DNA of 64,000 nt, from positions 3,971,001 to 4,035,000 of the forward strand of contig NC_091009.1 of assembly GCF_041146395.1 (NCBI RefSeq), written 5' to 3'. How positions within the stretch are numbered: the stretch's first letter is position 1; each line of letters starts with the position of its first letter. The stretch is from Eulemur rufifrons (Eukaryota > Chordata > Mammalia > Primates > Lemuridae). The position numbers and the translations under genes were made by a program. This document shows, piece by piece, positions 37,975-48,396 of the stretch. The notes beneath the pieces are model-generated. The model ran no database searches, had not been told where the DNA came from, and worked only from the letters and a program-made list of their open reading frames with translations.

Positions 37975-39586
37975 TAGATTTAGGGGTAGGATTATGGTAA
38001 TGTTTAGGGGTGAAGATTAGTGTCAGGGTGGTGTCTTGGGTTAGGGGTTGGGGTTAAAGATTAGTGTTAGGTTTAACAGTTACAGTTAGGTTTATGGTTA
38101 AGTTTCAGGGTTAGGGTTAAGGTTTGGGTTTAGCGTTTGGCACAGGGGAAGACTTCAATGTTAGCTTTATGGTTAAAGATTAGGATTAGTGTTAGTGTGA
38201 GGGTTAATGGTAAGGGTCAAGTTTAATGGTTCAGGTTGGGGTTAGGCTTCGGTTTAGGGTTAGGGGTTAGGGTTAAGCTTAGGGTTAAGGGATAGGATTA
38301 GGGTTAAGTGTTGGGCTTAGGGTTAGGGTTTAGTGTTAGGGTTATCATTAAGGATTAGGGTTAGGGTCAGGGTTAAATGTTTGGGTGCGGTAATGGTTAG
38401 GGTCAGGGTTAAGGTTTACGGATAGGGTTAGTGTTAAGGGTTACGGGTAGGTTTAGGGTTCAGGGTTAGAGTTAGCATTAGGGCTTAAGGTTAGGATTAG
38501 GTGGTAGGTTACATTTAGGTTTAGATCTAGGCGTAAGAGTAAGGGTTAAGAGATAGGGTTAGGTTTAATGCTTAGGATTAGGGTTAGGGTTTTGGGTTAA
38601 AGTAAGTGTTAGGGGTTAGGTTTAAGGATCAAAGGTTAGGGTTATGTTTAGTTGTAGGGTTAGGGATAAGGGATAAGATTGGCGTAAGGGTTTTCCTTAC
38701 TTTTATGGTTAAGGGTCACGCTTAGATTAAAGGTTAAGTTTAGTGTTAAGGGTTATGGTGAGGGTTAACGGTTACGGTAAAGGTTAAGCGTTAGTGTTAC
38801 GGATTAGCGATTAGGGTTTTTGGTAAGTGTTAGGGTTAGGAGTTAGTGTTTTATGAAGGGGTATGGTTAGAATTAGGATTGGGGTTAGTGTAGGGTTAGG
38901 TTTAGGGGTTAGGTTTAGGGTAAAAGGATAGGATTAGGGTTAAGGGTTGGGCTAAGATTTAGGGTTCAAGTTTAGTGTTCGGGTTAATGTTTAGTGTTAT
39001 GGTCCAGTTTAAGTGTTAGGGTGAGGGTTAACGGTTAGGATTAGGCTTAGAGGTTGGGGATATAGTGAGGGTTCAGTGTTAAGGTTAGGTTTAGGGTTCA
39101 GGGTTAGGGTTAGCTGTAGGGGTTATGGTTCGGGTTAGGTGTTAGGTTAGTATCAGGGTTAGGTCTAGTCGTGAGGGTAAGGTTTAGGGTTAGCTTTAAG
39201 AGCTAGGGTTAGGTTTAATGGTTAGGATTAGGATTAAGGTTAAAGGTTAGGGTAAGGCTTAGGGGTTAGGGCGAAGGGTTAAGGGTTTTTGTTAGGCATA
39301 GCGTTGGGGTTAGAAGTAAGGGTTACTGTCAGTGTTAGGGTTGTAGGCAGGGTTACGGTTAGGGTTAGCGGTTTAGAATTAGGGTTAGGGATTAGGTGTT
39401 CCAGTGATGAATAGGAGATAGGGTGAGAATTAGTGGATAGGGGTTGTTCTCAGGGAATGGGTTATGCACTAACGTTAGGATAAGAGGTTAAAGTTAGGCT
39501 CACGGTCAGTTTTACGTGTTAAGGGGAGAAATAGGAACAGGGTTGGGTGTTATGTTCAGGGTGAGGGATATCTGTTACAGGTATTG

Positions 39587-39791
39587 TTTATGCTTAGCGC
39601 ACGGGCCCTGTCTGCATTAGGCGGGGGAGGAGGTTCGGGGGCTGGGATTGTCACCAGGATCCCACTGTATCGTCCTCTGGGTATGGGCCCGTGGGTTTCA
39701 TGCAGGACACCGTGGTAGAGCCTCCTTTCACGCATGGCATGGGAGGATTGCAGGCTTTCTAAACTCTAAGAAAGCAAGAAGTCTGAGAATG
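39587..39791 (+). repeat. Tag A, right copy 1
   Basis: A full A tag on the TTAGGG strand with both GGGCCCGTGGG and the ACGGGCCCTGTCTGC partner. Mirror partner of 15,021-15,226 (sum about 54,812). Confidence 0.9.
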
Positions 39792-40333
39792 AGATTTAGG
39801 GTTAGGATTATGGTTAGGGTTAAGGATGAAGTTTAGTGTTAGGGTGAGGGCTTAGGGTTAGTGATTAGGGTTAGGGTTAAAGGTTACTCTTAGGTTTAAC
39901 AGTTACAGTTCGGTTTAGGGTTGAGGTTTACGGTTAGGGTTAAGATGAGGGGTTAGGGTTTGGTATAGGGTTAGGGTTAGGCACAGGGTTAGGGTTAAGT
40001 GTTAGAATTAGGGTTGAAGATTAGGATTAGGGTTAGGATTAAAGGTTAGCGTGAGAGTTAACGGTTAGGGTTAAGGTTAAGAGTTAGGGTTAGGGTTTAG
40101 GTTTAGGGTTAAGGGTTAGGGTTAGTTTTAGGGTTCGAGTTATGTGTTAGGGTTTGTGTTAGAGGTTAGGGTTTGGTTTACTGTTCAGGGTTAGGGTTAC
40201 GTTTAGGGGTTAGCATTAGGGTTAAGGATTAGGTTTAGGGTCAGGGTTTAGAGTTAGTGTTCGTCTTTAGGCTCGGGGCTTAGGTTCAGGGTCAAGGGTT
40301 AGAGTTGGTTGTAGGGCTTAGATTTAGCGGTCA

Positions 40334-40523
40334 GTTTAAGGGCACAGGACCTGGTTAATCTACGGTGAGAGGGGTCTGTTCGGAGTCACCACAAAGCACA
40401 ACATCATTCCCTGGGCCCTGGGACAAGACCTACATGCAGGACTCAGGCGGAGCCTCATCTCACACATGGCATGGCTGTATTTTAGGCTTGCTTCACTCTG
40501 GGAATGGAAGTAGTGTGAGAATT
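40334..40523 (+). repeat. Tag C, right copy 1
   Basis: Mirror partner of 14,319-14,507. Its end reads TTTAGGCTTGCTTCACTCTG then GGAATGGAAGTAGTGTGAGA, the stretch that resembles the satellite monomer. Confidence 0.9.
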
Positions 40524-41332
40524 AGGGTTAGGGTTGGGGTTAGGGGTTGCAAGTTAGGGGTTAGGTTTTGACTCAGGGTTAGGTGGTAGGGATTAGTGGT
40601 TAGGGTTAGAGTTAGTGTTACGGGTTAAGTGTTAAGTCTGCTTTAGGGGGCCATGGTAAGTTTTAGGTTTGGAGTTAGCGTTAGGGTTAGGGTTTAGGGT
40701 TAAGGGATAGGGTTAGGGTTAAGGGTTAGGCTTAGGTTTCGGGTTCAGGTTTAGGGTTAGGGTCAGGGTTAAGGGTTAGGGGGAGGGTGAAGAGTTAGGT
40801 TTAGGGTTACGGGATTAGGGATAGGTTTAGGTTTAAGGGTCAGGTGTATGGTTCAGGTTTAAGGTTAGCATTAGAGGGTTAGCGTTAGTGTTACCTGTAG
40901 GTCAGTGTTGGGGTTAGATCTCTAGGCATTAGGGTAAAGGTTAGGGTTAGGGTTAATTGTTAGAGTTATGTTTAATGGTTAGGATTGGGATTAGGGTTAA
41001 GGGTTAGGGTTAAGGTTAGGGGTTATGACTAAGGATCAACGGTTAGTGTTATTTTTGGGCATAGGTTTAGCATAAGCGGTTAGGGTTAGCGTTAGTGTTG
41101 TTCGTAGCGTAAAGGTTAGGGTTGGCGTTTCACAATTAGGGACTAGGTGTTATGGTTATGGCTAGGAGTTAGGGTTAGAATTACGGTATAGGGCTTGTTC
41201 TAGGGTGTCATGCATTTACCTTAAGATAAGGGGTTAAAGTTAGGGTTACGGTGAGCTTTACCTGTTAAGGTGAGCAGTAGGATCAGGGTTAGGTGTTATG
41301 TTCTGGGTTAGGGTTATGGGTGAGGGGTAGGG

Positions 41333-41532
41333 TTTATCCTTAGGGCACGGGCCCTGTATGCACTAGGAGGCGAAGTTAGGGATCTGTGATGGTCGCTGGG
41401 AACCCACTCTATCGTACGCAGTGTATGGGCCTCTGGGTTTCATGCAGGACACTGTGGCAGAGCCGGCTTTCATGCATGGCTTAGTAGGATTGTAGGCTTT
41501 CAAAACTCTGAGATAGCAAGGAGTCTGAGAAT
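41333..41532 (+). repeat. Tag B, right copy 2
   Basis: Tandem partner of 37,243; the first 60 bp are identical. It reads AGATAGCAAGGAGTCTGAG where the first copy reads AGAAAGCAAGAAGTCTGTG. Confidence 0.88.
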
Positions 41533-41860
41533 TAGATTTTGGGTTAGGATTACGGCACGGTTTAGGGATGAAGATTAGTGTTAGGGAGAGGGCTTAGGGT
41601 TAGGGGTTAGGGTTAGGTTTAGGGTTGTTGGTAGGGTGAAGGTTAGGGTTGACGTTTTAGAATTAGGGATGAGGTATTACGGTTATGACTATGGTTTAGG
41701 ATTAGAATTATAGGATAAGGCTTCTTCTCAAGGTGTTATGCATTCACGTTAAGTTAAGGGGCTAAGTTAGGGTTACGGAGAGGTTTATGTTTTAAGCTGA
41801 GCAATAGGATCAGGGCTAGGTATTATGTTCAGGGTGAGGGTTATCTGTTAGGGGTAGTGT

Positions 41861-42064
41861 TTATACTTAGCGTACGGGCTCTGTCTGCACTGGCGGGGGG
41901 CGGGGGTTAGGGGGATGGGATTGTCGCCGAGAACCCTCTCTATCGTATGCTGGTTATGGGCTCCTGGGTTTCATGCAGGACACAGTGGCAGAGCCCCCTT
42001 TTACTCATGGCATGGGAGGATTGTAGGCTTTCTAAACTCTGAGAAAGCAAGAAGTCTGAGAATT
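41861..42064 (+). repeat. Tag A', right copy 2
   Basis: Tandem partner of 37,771, with CCGAGAACCCTCTCTATCG in place of CCGGGAACCCACTCTATCG. Confidence 0.88.
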
Positions 42065-43670
42065 AGATTTAGGGGTAGGATTATGGTAATGTTTAGGGAT
42101 GAAGATTAGTGTCAGGGTGGGGTCTTAGGTTAGGGGTTGGGGTTAAAAGTTAGTGTTAGGTTTAACAGTTACAGTTAGGTTTACGGTTAAGTTTCAGGGT
42201 TAGGGTTAAGGTTTGGGTTTAGCGTTTGGCACAGGGGTAGGCTTCAGTGTTAGCTTTATGGTTAAAGATTAGGATTAGTGTTAGTGTGAGGGTTAATGGT
42301 AAGGGTCAAGATTAATGGTTCAGGTTGGGGTTAGGCTTAGGTTTAGGGTTAGGTGTTAGGGTTAGGCTTAGGGTTAAGGGATAGGATTAGGGTTAAGTGT
42401 TGGGCTTAGGGTTAGTGTTTAGTGTTAGGGTTATCATTAAGGATTAGGGTTAGGGTCAGGGTTAAATGTTTGGGTGCGGGTAATGGTTAGGGTCAGGGTT
42501 AAGGTTTACGGATAGGGTTCGTGTTAAGGGTTACGGGTAGGTTTAGGGTTCAGGGTTAGAGTTAGCATTAGGGCTTAAGGTTAGGATTAGGAGGTAGGTT
42601 ACATTTAGGGTTAGATCTAGGCGTTAGAGTAAGGATTAAGAGATAGGGTTAGGTTTAATGCTTAGGATTACGGTTAGGGTTTGGGGTAAAAGTAAGTGTT
42701 AGGGAAAAGGTTTAAGTATCAAAGGTTAGGGTTATGTTTAGCTGTAGTGTTAAGGTTAGGGATAAGGGATAAGATTGGCATAAGGGTTTTCCTTACTGTT
42801 AGGGTTAAAGGTTACGCTTAGATTAAAGGTTAAGGTTAGGGTCAGTGTTAAGGGTTAGGGTGAGTGTTAACGGTTACGGTAAAGGTTAAGCGTTAGTGTT
42901 AGGGATCAGCAATTCGGGTATTTGGTAAGTGTTAGGGTTAGGAGTTAGTGTTTTATGAAAGGTTATGGTTAGAATTAGGATTGGGGTTAGTGTTAGGGTT
43001 AGGGTTAGGGTAAAAGGATAGGATTAGGGTTAAGGGTTGGGCTCAGGGTTAGGGTTAAATTTTAGTATTAGGGTTAATGTTTAGTGTTATGGTCCACTGT
43101 AAGTGTTAGGGTGAGGGTTAACGGTTAGGATTAGGCTTAGAGGTTGGGGATATAGTGAGGGTTCAGTGTTAGGGTTAGGTTTAGGGTTCAGGGTTAGGGT
43201 TAGCTTTAGGGGTTACGGTTAGGTGTTAGGTTACTGTCAGGGTTGGGTCTAGTCGTGAGGGTAAGGTTTAGGGTTAGCTTTAAGAGCTAGGGTTAGGTTT
43301 AATGGTTAAGATTAGGATTAGGTTTAAGGGTTAGGGTAAGGCTTAGGGGTTAGGGTCAAGGGTTAAGGGTTTCTGTTAGGCATAGCGTTGGGATTAGAAG
43401 TAAGGGTTACTGTCAGTGTTAGGGTTGTAGGCAGGGTTCCGGTTAGGGTTAGTGGTTTAGAATTAGGGTTAGGGATTAGGTGTTACAGTTTTGACTAGGA
43501 GATAGGGTTAGAATTATGGGATAGGGGTTGTTCTCAGGGAATGGGTTATGCATTAAAGTTAGGATAAGAGGTTAAAGTTAGGCTCACGGTGAGGTTTACG
43601 TGTTAAGGGGAGAAATAGGAACAGGGTTAGGTGTTATTTTCAGGGTGAGGGATATCTGTTACATGTATTG

Positions 43671-43880
43671 TTTATGCTTAGCGCACGGGCTATGTCTGCC
43701 TTAGGAAAGGGCGGGGGGAGGTTAGGGGGCTGGGATTGTCACCAGGATCCCACTGTATCGTACTCTGGTTATGGGCCCGTGGGTTTCATGCAGGACACAG
43801 TGGTAGAGCCTCCTTTCACGCATGGCATGGGAGGATTGCAGGCTTCCTAAACTCTAAGAAAGTAAGAAGTCTGAGAATTA
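43671..43880 (+). repeat. Tag A, right copy 2
   Basis: Tandem partner of 39,587. It has a GGCTATGTCTGC change in the conserved GGCCCTGTCTGC motif, so the 9-mer inverted repeat is broken here. Confidence 0.88.
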
Positions 43881-44421
43881 GATTTAGGGTTAGGATTCTG
43901 GTTAGGGTTAAGGATGAAGTTTAGTGCTAGGGTGAGGGCTTAGGGTTAGGGATTAGGGTTAGGGTTAAAGGTTACTCTTAGGTTTAATGGTTACAGTTCA
44001 GTTTAGGGTTGAGGTTTACAGTTAGGGTTAAAATGAGGGGTTAGTGTTTGGTATAGGGTTAGGGTTAGGTACAGGGTTAGGGTTAAATGTTAGGTTTAGG
44101 GTTGAATATTAGGATTAGGGTTAGGATTAAAGGTTAGTGTGAGAGTTAACGGTTAGGGTTAAGGTTAAGAGTTAGGGTTAGGGTTTAGGTTTAGGGTTAA
44201 GGGTTAGGTTTAGTTTTAGGGTTAGAGTTATATGTTATGGTTTGTGTTAGAGGTTAGGGTTAGGTTTACTGTTCACAGTTAGGGTTACGTTTAGGGGTTA
44301 GCATTAGGGTTAGGGATTAGGTTTAGGGTAAGTGTTTAGAGTTAGTGTTGGGCTTTAGGCTCGCAGCTTAGGTTCAGGGTCAGGGGTTAGGGTTGGTGGT
44401 AGGGCTTAGATTTAGCGGTCA

Positions 44422-44612
44422 GTTTAAGGGCACAGGACCTGGTTAATCTACGGTGAGAGGGGTGCGTTCGGAGTCACCACGAAAGCACAACATCATTCCC
44501 TGGGCCCTGGGACAAGACCTACATGCAGGACTCAGGCGGAGCCTCATCTCACACATGGCATGGCTGTATTGTAGGCTTGCTTCACTCTGGGAATGGAAGT
44601 AGTGTGAGAATT
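44422..44612 (+). repeat. Tag C, right copy 2
   Basis: Tandem partner of 40,334. The last 43 bp (44,570-44,612) read GTAGGCTTGCTTCACTCTGG then GAATGGAAGTAGTGTGAGAA and give the clearest alignment to the satellite monomer. Confidence 0.9.
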
Positions 44613-45416
44613 AGGGTTAGGGTTGGGGTTAGGGGTTGCAAGTTAGGGGTTCGGTTTCGAGTCAGGGTTAAGTGGTAGGGATTAGTGATTAGGGTTAGAG
44701 TTAGTGTTACGAGTTATGTGTTAAGTCTGGTTAGGAGGCCAGGGTAAGGTTTAGGTTTGGAGTTAGCGTTAGGGTTAGGCGTTAGGGTTAAGGGATAGGG
44801 TTAGGGTTAAGGGTTAGGCTTAGGTTTCGGGTTCAGGTTTAGGGTTAGGGTCAGGGTTAAGGGTTAGGGTCAGGGTTAACAGTTAGGGTTAGGGGGTTAG
44901 GGATAGGTTTAGGGTTAAGGTTCAAGGCTATGGTTCAGGTTTAAGGTTAGCATTAGGGGGTTAGCGTTAGTGTTAACTGTAGGTCAGTGTTGGGTTTAGA
45001 TCTCTAGGCATTAGGGTAAAGGTTAGGGTTAGGGTTAAGAGTTAGGGTTATGTTTAATGGTTAGGATTGGGATTAGCGTGAAGAGTTAGGGTTAAGGTTA
45101 GGGGTTATGACTAAGGATCAACGGTTAGGGTTATTTTTATGTGTAGGGTTAGCGTAAGGGGTTAGGGTTATTGTTAGTGTTGTTCGGAGGGTTAAGGTTA
45201 GGGTTGGCGTTTCACAATTAGGGATTAGGTGTTATGGTTATGGCTAGGAGTTAGGGTTAGAATTACGGTATAGGTCTTGTTCTCAGGGTGTCATGCATTA
45301 ACGTTAAGATAAGGGCTTAAAGTTAGGGTTACGGTGAGCTTTACCTGTTAAGGTGAGCAGTAGGATCAGGGTTAGGTGTTATGTTCTGGGTTAGGGTTAT
45401 GGGTGAAGGGTAGGGT

Positions 45417-45602
45417 TTATCCTTAGGGCACGGGCCCTGTATGCACTAGGAGGCGAAGTTAGGGATCTGTGATGATCCCTGGGAACCCATTCTTTAGTAC
45501 GCAGTGTATGGGCCTCTGGGTTTCATGCAGGACACTGTGGTAGAGCGGGCTTTCATGCATGGCTTAGTAGGATTGTAGGCTTTCAAAACTCTGAGAATTA
45601 GA
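45417..45602 (+). repeat. Tag B, right copy 3, internally shortened
   Basis: A B tag that lacks the AAAGCAAGAAGTCTGAG stretch near its end: CTCTGAGAATTAG follows AAAA directly. The deletion joins two short GAGAA repeats. It marks the start of a more diverged section that runs to the head-to-head junction. Confidence 0.85.
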
Positions 45603-45841
45603 TTTCGGGTTAGGATTACGGCACGGTTTAGGGATGAAGATTAGTGTTAGGGTGAGGGCTTAGGGTTTGAGGTTAGGGTTAGGGGTAGGGTTCATCGTTA
45701 GGGTTACGTTTAGGCAGTAGGGTTATGGGTTAGGAATAGGGTAAGGGTTTAATGTTAGTGTTGGGCGTTAGGGTCAGGGCTTAAGTTTAGGGTTAGGGGT
45801 TAGTGTTAGAGTTAGTGTTAGGGCTTAGATTTAGAGGTTAT

Positions 45842-46031
45842 TTTAAGGGCACAGGACCTGTGTAATCTATGGTGAGAAGTGTGCGGAATGGGTCATCGCC
45901 ACACCACACCATCGTACCCTAGGCCTTGGGCCCAGACCTACATGTAGGTCTCAGGCAGAGCCTCTTCTCACGCATGGCATGGTTTTATTGTAGGCTTGGC
46001 TAACTCTGAGAATGGAGGAAGTGTGAGAATT
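45842..46031 (+). repeat. Tag C', diverged
   Basis: A C-like tag with AGACCTACATGTAGGTCTCA, which contains the perfect palindrome AGACCTACATGTAGGTCT. It ends GGCTTGGCTAACTCTGAG and GGAGGAAGTGTGAGAAT. It has no close copy elsewhere in the window except the similarly diverged C'' at 47,335. Confidence 0.82.
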
Positions 46032-46808
46032 ATGGTTATGATTAGGGTTAGGTGTTTGGGGTTAGGGGTTAGTGTTCGAGTGAGGGTTAGGGGTTAGGGA
46101 TTAGGGGTTAGGGTTAATGTTAGCATTAGGGGTTAACGGTTAGGGTTGGGTTAGGGACTAGGGTTAGATTTAGGGTTGGGGTAGGGTTAGGGTTAGGGGT
46201 TAGGGTTAGGGTTAAGGGATAGGATTAGGGTTAAGGGTTAAGGCTTAGGGTTAGCATTAAGGGATGGGTTAGGGTTAAGGGTTAGGGTTATGGTCCGAGT
46301 TAAGGGTTAGGATGAGGGTTAACAGTTAGGGTTATAAGTTAGGGATAGTGTTAGGATTAAGGTCTAGGGTTAGGGTTAGAGGTAGTTTTACTGCTAAGAT
46401 TAGGTCTAGGCATTAAGGTAAGGGTTAGTGTTAGGGTTAGGTTTAATTGTTAGGATTAGGATCAGAATTAAGGGTTAGGCTTAGGGTTAGGGGATAGGGT
46501 TAGGGTTTAGGGTAAACCTTTAAGGTTATGTTTAGGGATAAGTTTAGGGTTAGCGTTTAAGGTTAGGGTTAGTATTAGGGTTGTTTGTAGGGTTAAGGTA
46601 ATGTTTAGTGGTTAGAATTAGGGTTAGGGATTAGGGGTTACTGTTATGGCTAGGAGTTTGGGTTAGTATTAAGTGATAGGGGTTGTTCTTAGCATAAGTG
46701 TTATGCATTAACGTTAGAATAAGTGGTTAAAGTTAGGTTTACGGTGAGGTTTATGTGTTAAGGTGAGCAATAGGATCAGGGTTAGAATTATGAGTGAGGG
46801 GTAGGGTT

Positions 46809-47008
46809 TTGCTTAGGGTATGGGCCCTGTCTGCCCTAGGAGTGGGATTGAGGGGGATGCGATTGTCACCAGAAACCCACTCTATCGTATGCAGGGTATG
46901 GGCCCATGGGTTTCTTGTAGGACACTCTGGCAGAGCCTGATTTCACGCATGGTAAAGGAGGATTGTAAGCTTTCCAATCTCTAAGAAAGTAAGAAGTCTG
47001 AGAATTAG
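46809..47008 (+). repeat. Tag A'', diverged
   Basis: An A-like tag with GGTATGGGCCCTGTCTGCCC and TTTCTTGTAGGACACTCTGG. It differs from both the A and A' subtypes at many positions. Confidence 0.82.
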
Positions 47009-47334
47009 ATTTAGGGTTAGGATTATCGTTATGGTTAGGGATGAAGTTTAATCTTAGGGTGAGGGCTTCGGGTAAGGGGATAGGGTTAGTTTTAGGGTTA
47101 AAAGTTACTGTTAGGTTTAACAGTTACAGTTAGACTTAGGGTTTAGGTTTAGGGTTAGGGTTAAGCTTAGGGGTTACGGTTTGGTACAGGGTTAGGGTTA
47201 AGTGTTAGGGTTAGGGTTAAAGATCATGACTAGGGTTAGAGTTAAGGGTTAGTTTGAGTGTTAACAGTTAGGGTTAAGGATAACTTTTCGGGTTAGGGGT
47301 TAGGATTAGTGTTCGGGCTGAGATTTAGCGGTTA

Positions 47335-47522
47335 GTTTAAGGGCACAGGACCTGTTTAATCTATGGTGAGAGTGGTGCACAGGGTCGCTGCGACACGACA
47401 CCACCATACGCTGGGCCTTGGGCCAAGATCTACATACAGGGCTCAGGTGGAGCCTCTTCTCACGCATGACATGGCTGTATTGTAGGCTTGGTTAACTCTG
47501 AGAATGGAAGAAGTGTGAGAAA
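47335..47522 (+). repeat. Tag C'', last tag before the head-to-head junction
   Basis: A C-like tag with AGTTTAAGGGCACAGGACC at one end and TTGTAGGCTTGGTTAACTCT then GGAAGAAGTGTGAGAAAT at the other. Its first 40 bp are repeated in inverted form at 47,629-47,668. Confidence 0.85.
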
Positions 47523-47628
47523 TCGGGTTAGGGCTGGCTGTAGGTGTTTTTAACCCCTAACCCTAACACTAACCCCAAGGTTAAATCTAACCGTAACCCT
47601 TACGCCAACCCTAACCCTAACCCTAACC
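47523..47628. other. Head-to-head TTAGGG/CCCTAA junction
   Basis: The G-rich array ends GGTTAGGGCTGGCTGTAGGT, then TTTTTAACCCC starts the C-rich array at about 47,549. No spacer of other origin lies between. On the left the last complete tag is C'' (47,335-47,522); on the right the first is only the inner end of a C tag (47,629-47,668). That end matches the reverse complement of the start of C''. The geometry is that of a fold-back or of two array ends joined, as in telomere-telomere fusion sites. It could also be an inversion within the array or an assembly join. Confidence 0.85.
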
Positions 47629-47668
47629 CCTCTCACTGTAGAATAAACAGGTCCTGTGCCCTTAAACT
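47629..47668 (-). repeat. Truncated tag C
   Basis: Only the last 40 bp of a C tag are present (CCCCTCTCACTGTAGA, then ACAGGTCCTGTGCCCTTAAA). The usual CACACTACTTCC beginning and the middle are replaced by CCCTAA repeats. This is the strongest sign that a breakpoint lies close by. Confidence 0.85.
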
Positions 47669-48192
47669 AACCGCTAAATCTAAGCCCTAACATCAACCCT
47701 AACCTCTGACCCTAAACCTAAGCCCTGAGCCTAAAGCCCAACACTAACTCTAAACTCTTACCCTAAAGCTAATCCCTAACCCTAATGCTAACCCCTAAAC
47801 ATAACCCTAACTGTGAACCCTAAACCTAACCCTAACCTCGAGCGCTAACCATAGCACTTAACTCTAACCCTAAACCTAACATGAACCCTTAATCCTAACA
47901 CTAACCCTAACCCTAACTCTTAACTTTCACCCTGACTGTTAACCCTCACACTAACCTTTAAACCTAACCTTAATCGTAATCTTTAACCCTAAACCTAATA
48001 TTTAACCCTAATCCTGTACCAAACCCTAAACCGTAACCTTAAACCTAACCGTAAACCTTAACCCTGAACCTAACTGTAACGGTTAAAACTAAGAGTAACC
48101 TGTAACGCTACCCGTAACCCCTAACTCTAAGCCTTCAACCTAACACTAACCTTGATCCTTAACCCGAACCCTAACCCTAACCCTAAATCTAA

Positions 48193-48396
48193 TTCTCAGT
48201 CTTCTTGCTTTCTTAGAGTTTAGAAAGCCTACAATCCTCCCATTCCATGCGTGAAAGGAGGCTCTTCCACTGTGTCCTAAATGAACCGCTGGGGCCCATA
48301 ACCAGAGTACGATAGAGTGGGTTCCTGGTGACGATCCCAGCCCCCTAACTCCCGCCCCCCGCCTAATGCAGACAAGGCCGGTGTCCTAAGCATAAA
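48193..48396 (-). repeat. Tag A, third block copy 1
   Basis: A somewhat diverged A tag (CAGTCTTCTTGC, TTCCACTGTGTCCTAAATG, AGACAAGGCCGGTGTCC). After it the sequence soon becomes very like the units of the homogeneous A array. Confidence 0.88.

Larger units (their letters stand above)
36133..47548 (+). repeat. Degenerate telomere-like (TTAGGG) array with tags, right block
   Basis: The G-rich strand is now on +. Fourteen tags occur in the order E D B A' A C B A' A C B C' A'' C''. The first seven mirror the last seven of the left block. Corresponding tags in the B-A'-A-C set repeat at about 4.09 kb (37,771 to 41,861; 39,587 to 43,671; 40,334 to 44,422), so the higher-order unit here is C-A-A'-B. 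Hexamer variants such as TTAGTG, TTAAGG and TTACGG are frequent. There is no gene between tags. Confidence 0.95.

Noticed and set aside
13300..41540. Inverted duplication as a pure read fold-back artefact.
   Set aside because: Not excluded, but the arms differ by base changes in tags and by whole-monomer length steps, which a single-molecule fold-back would not give. Kept as a real feature with long-read checking advised.
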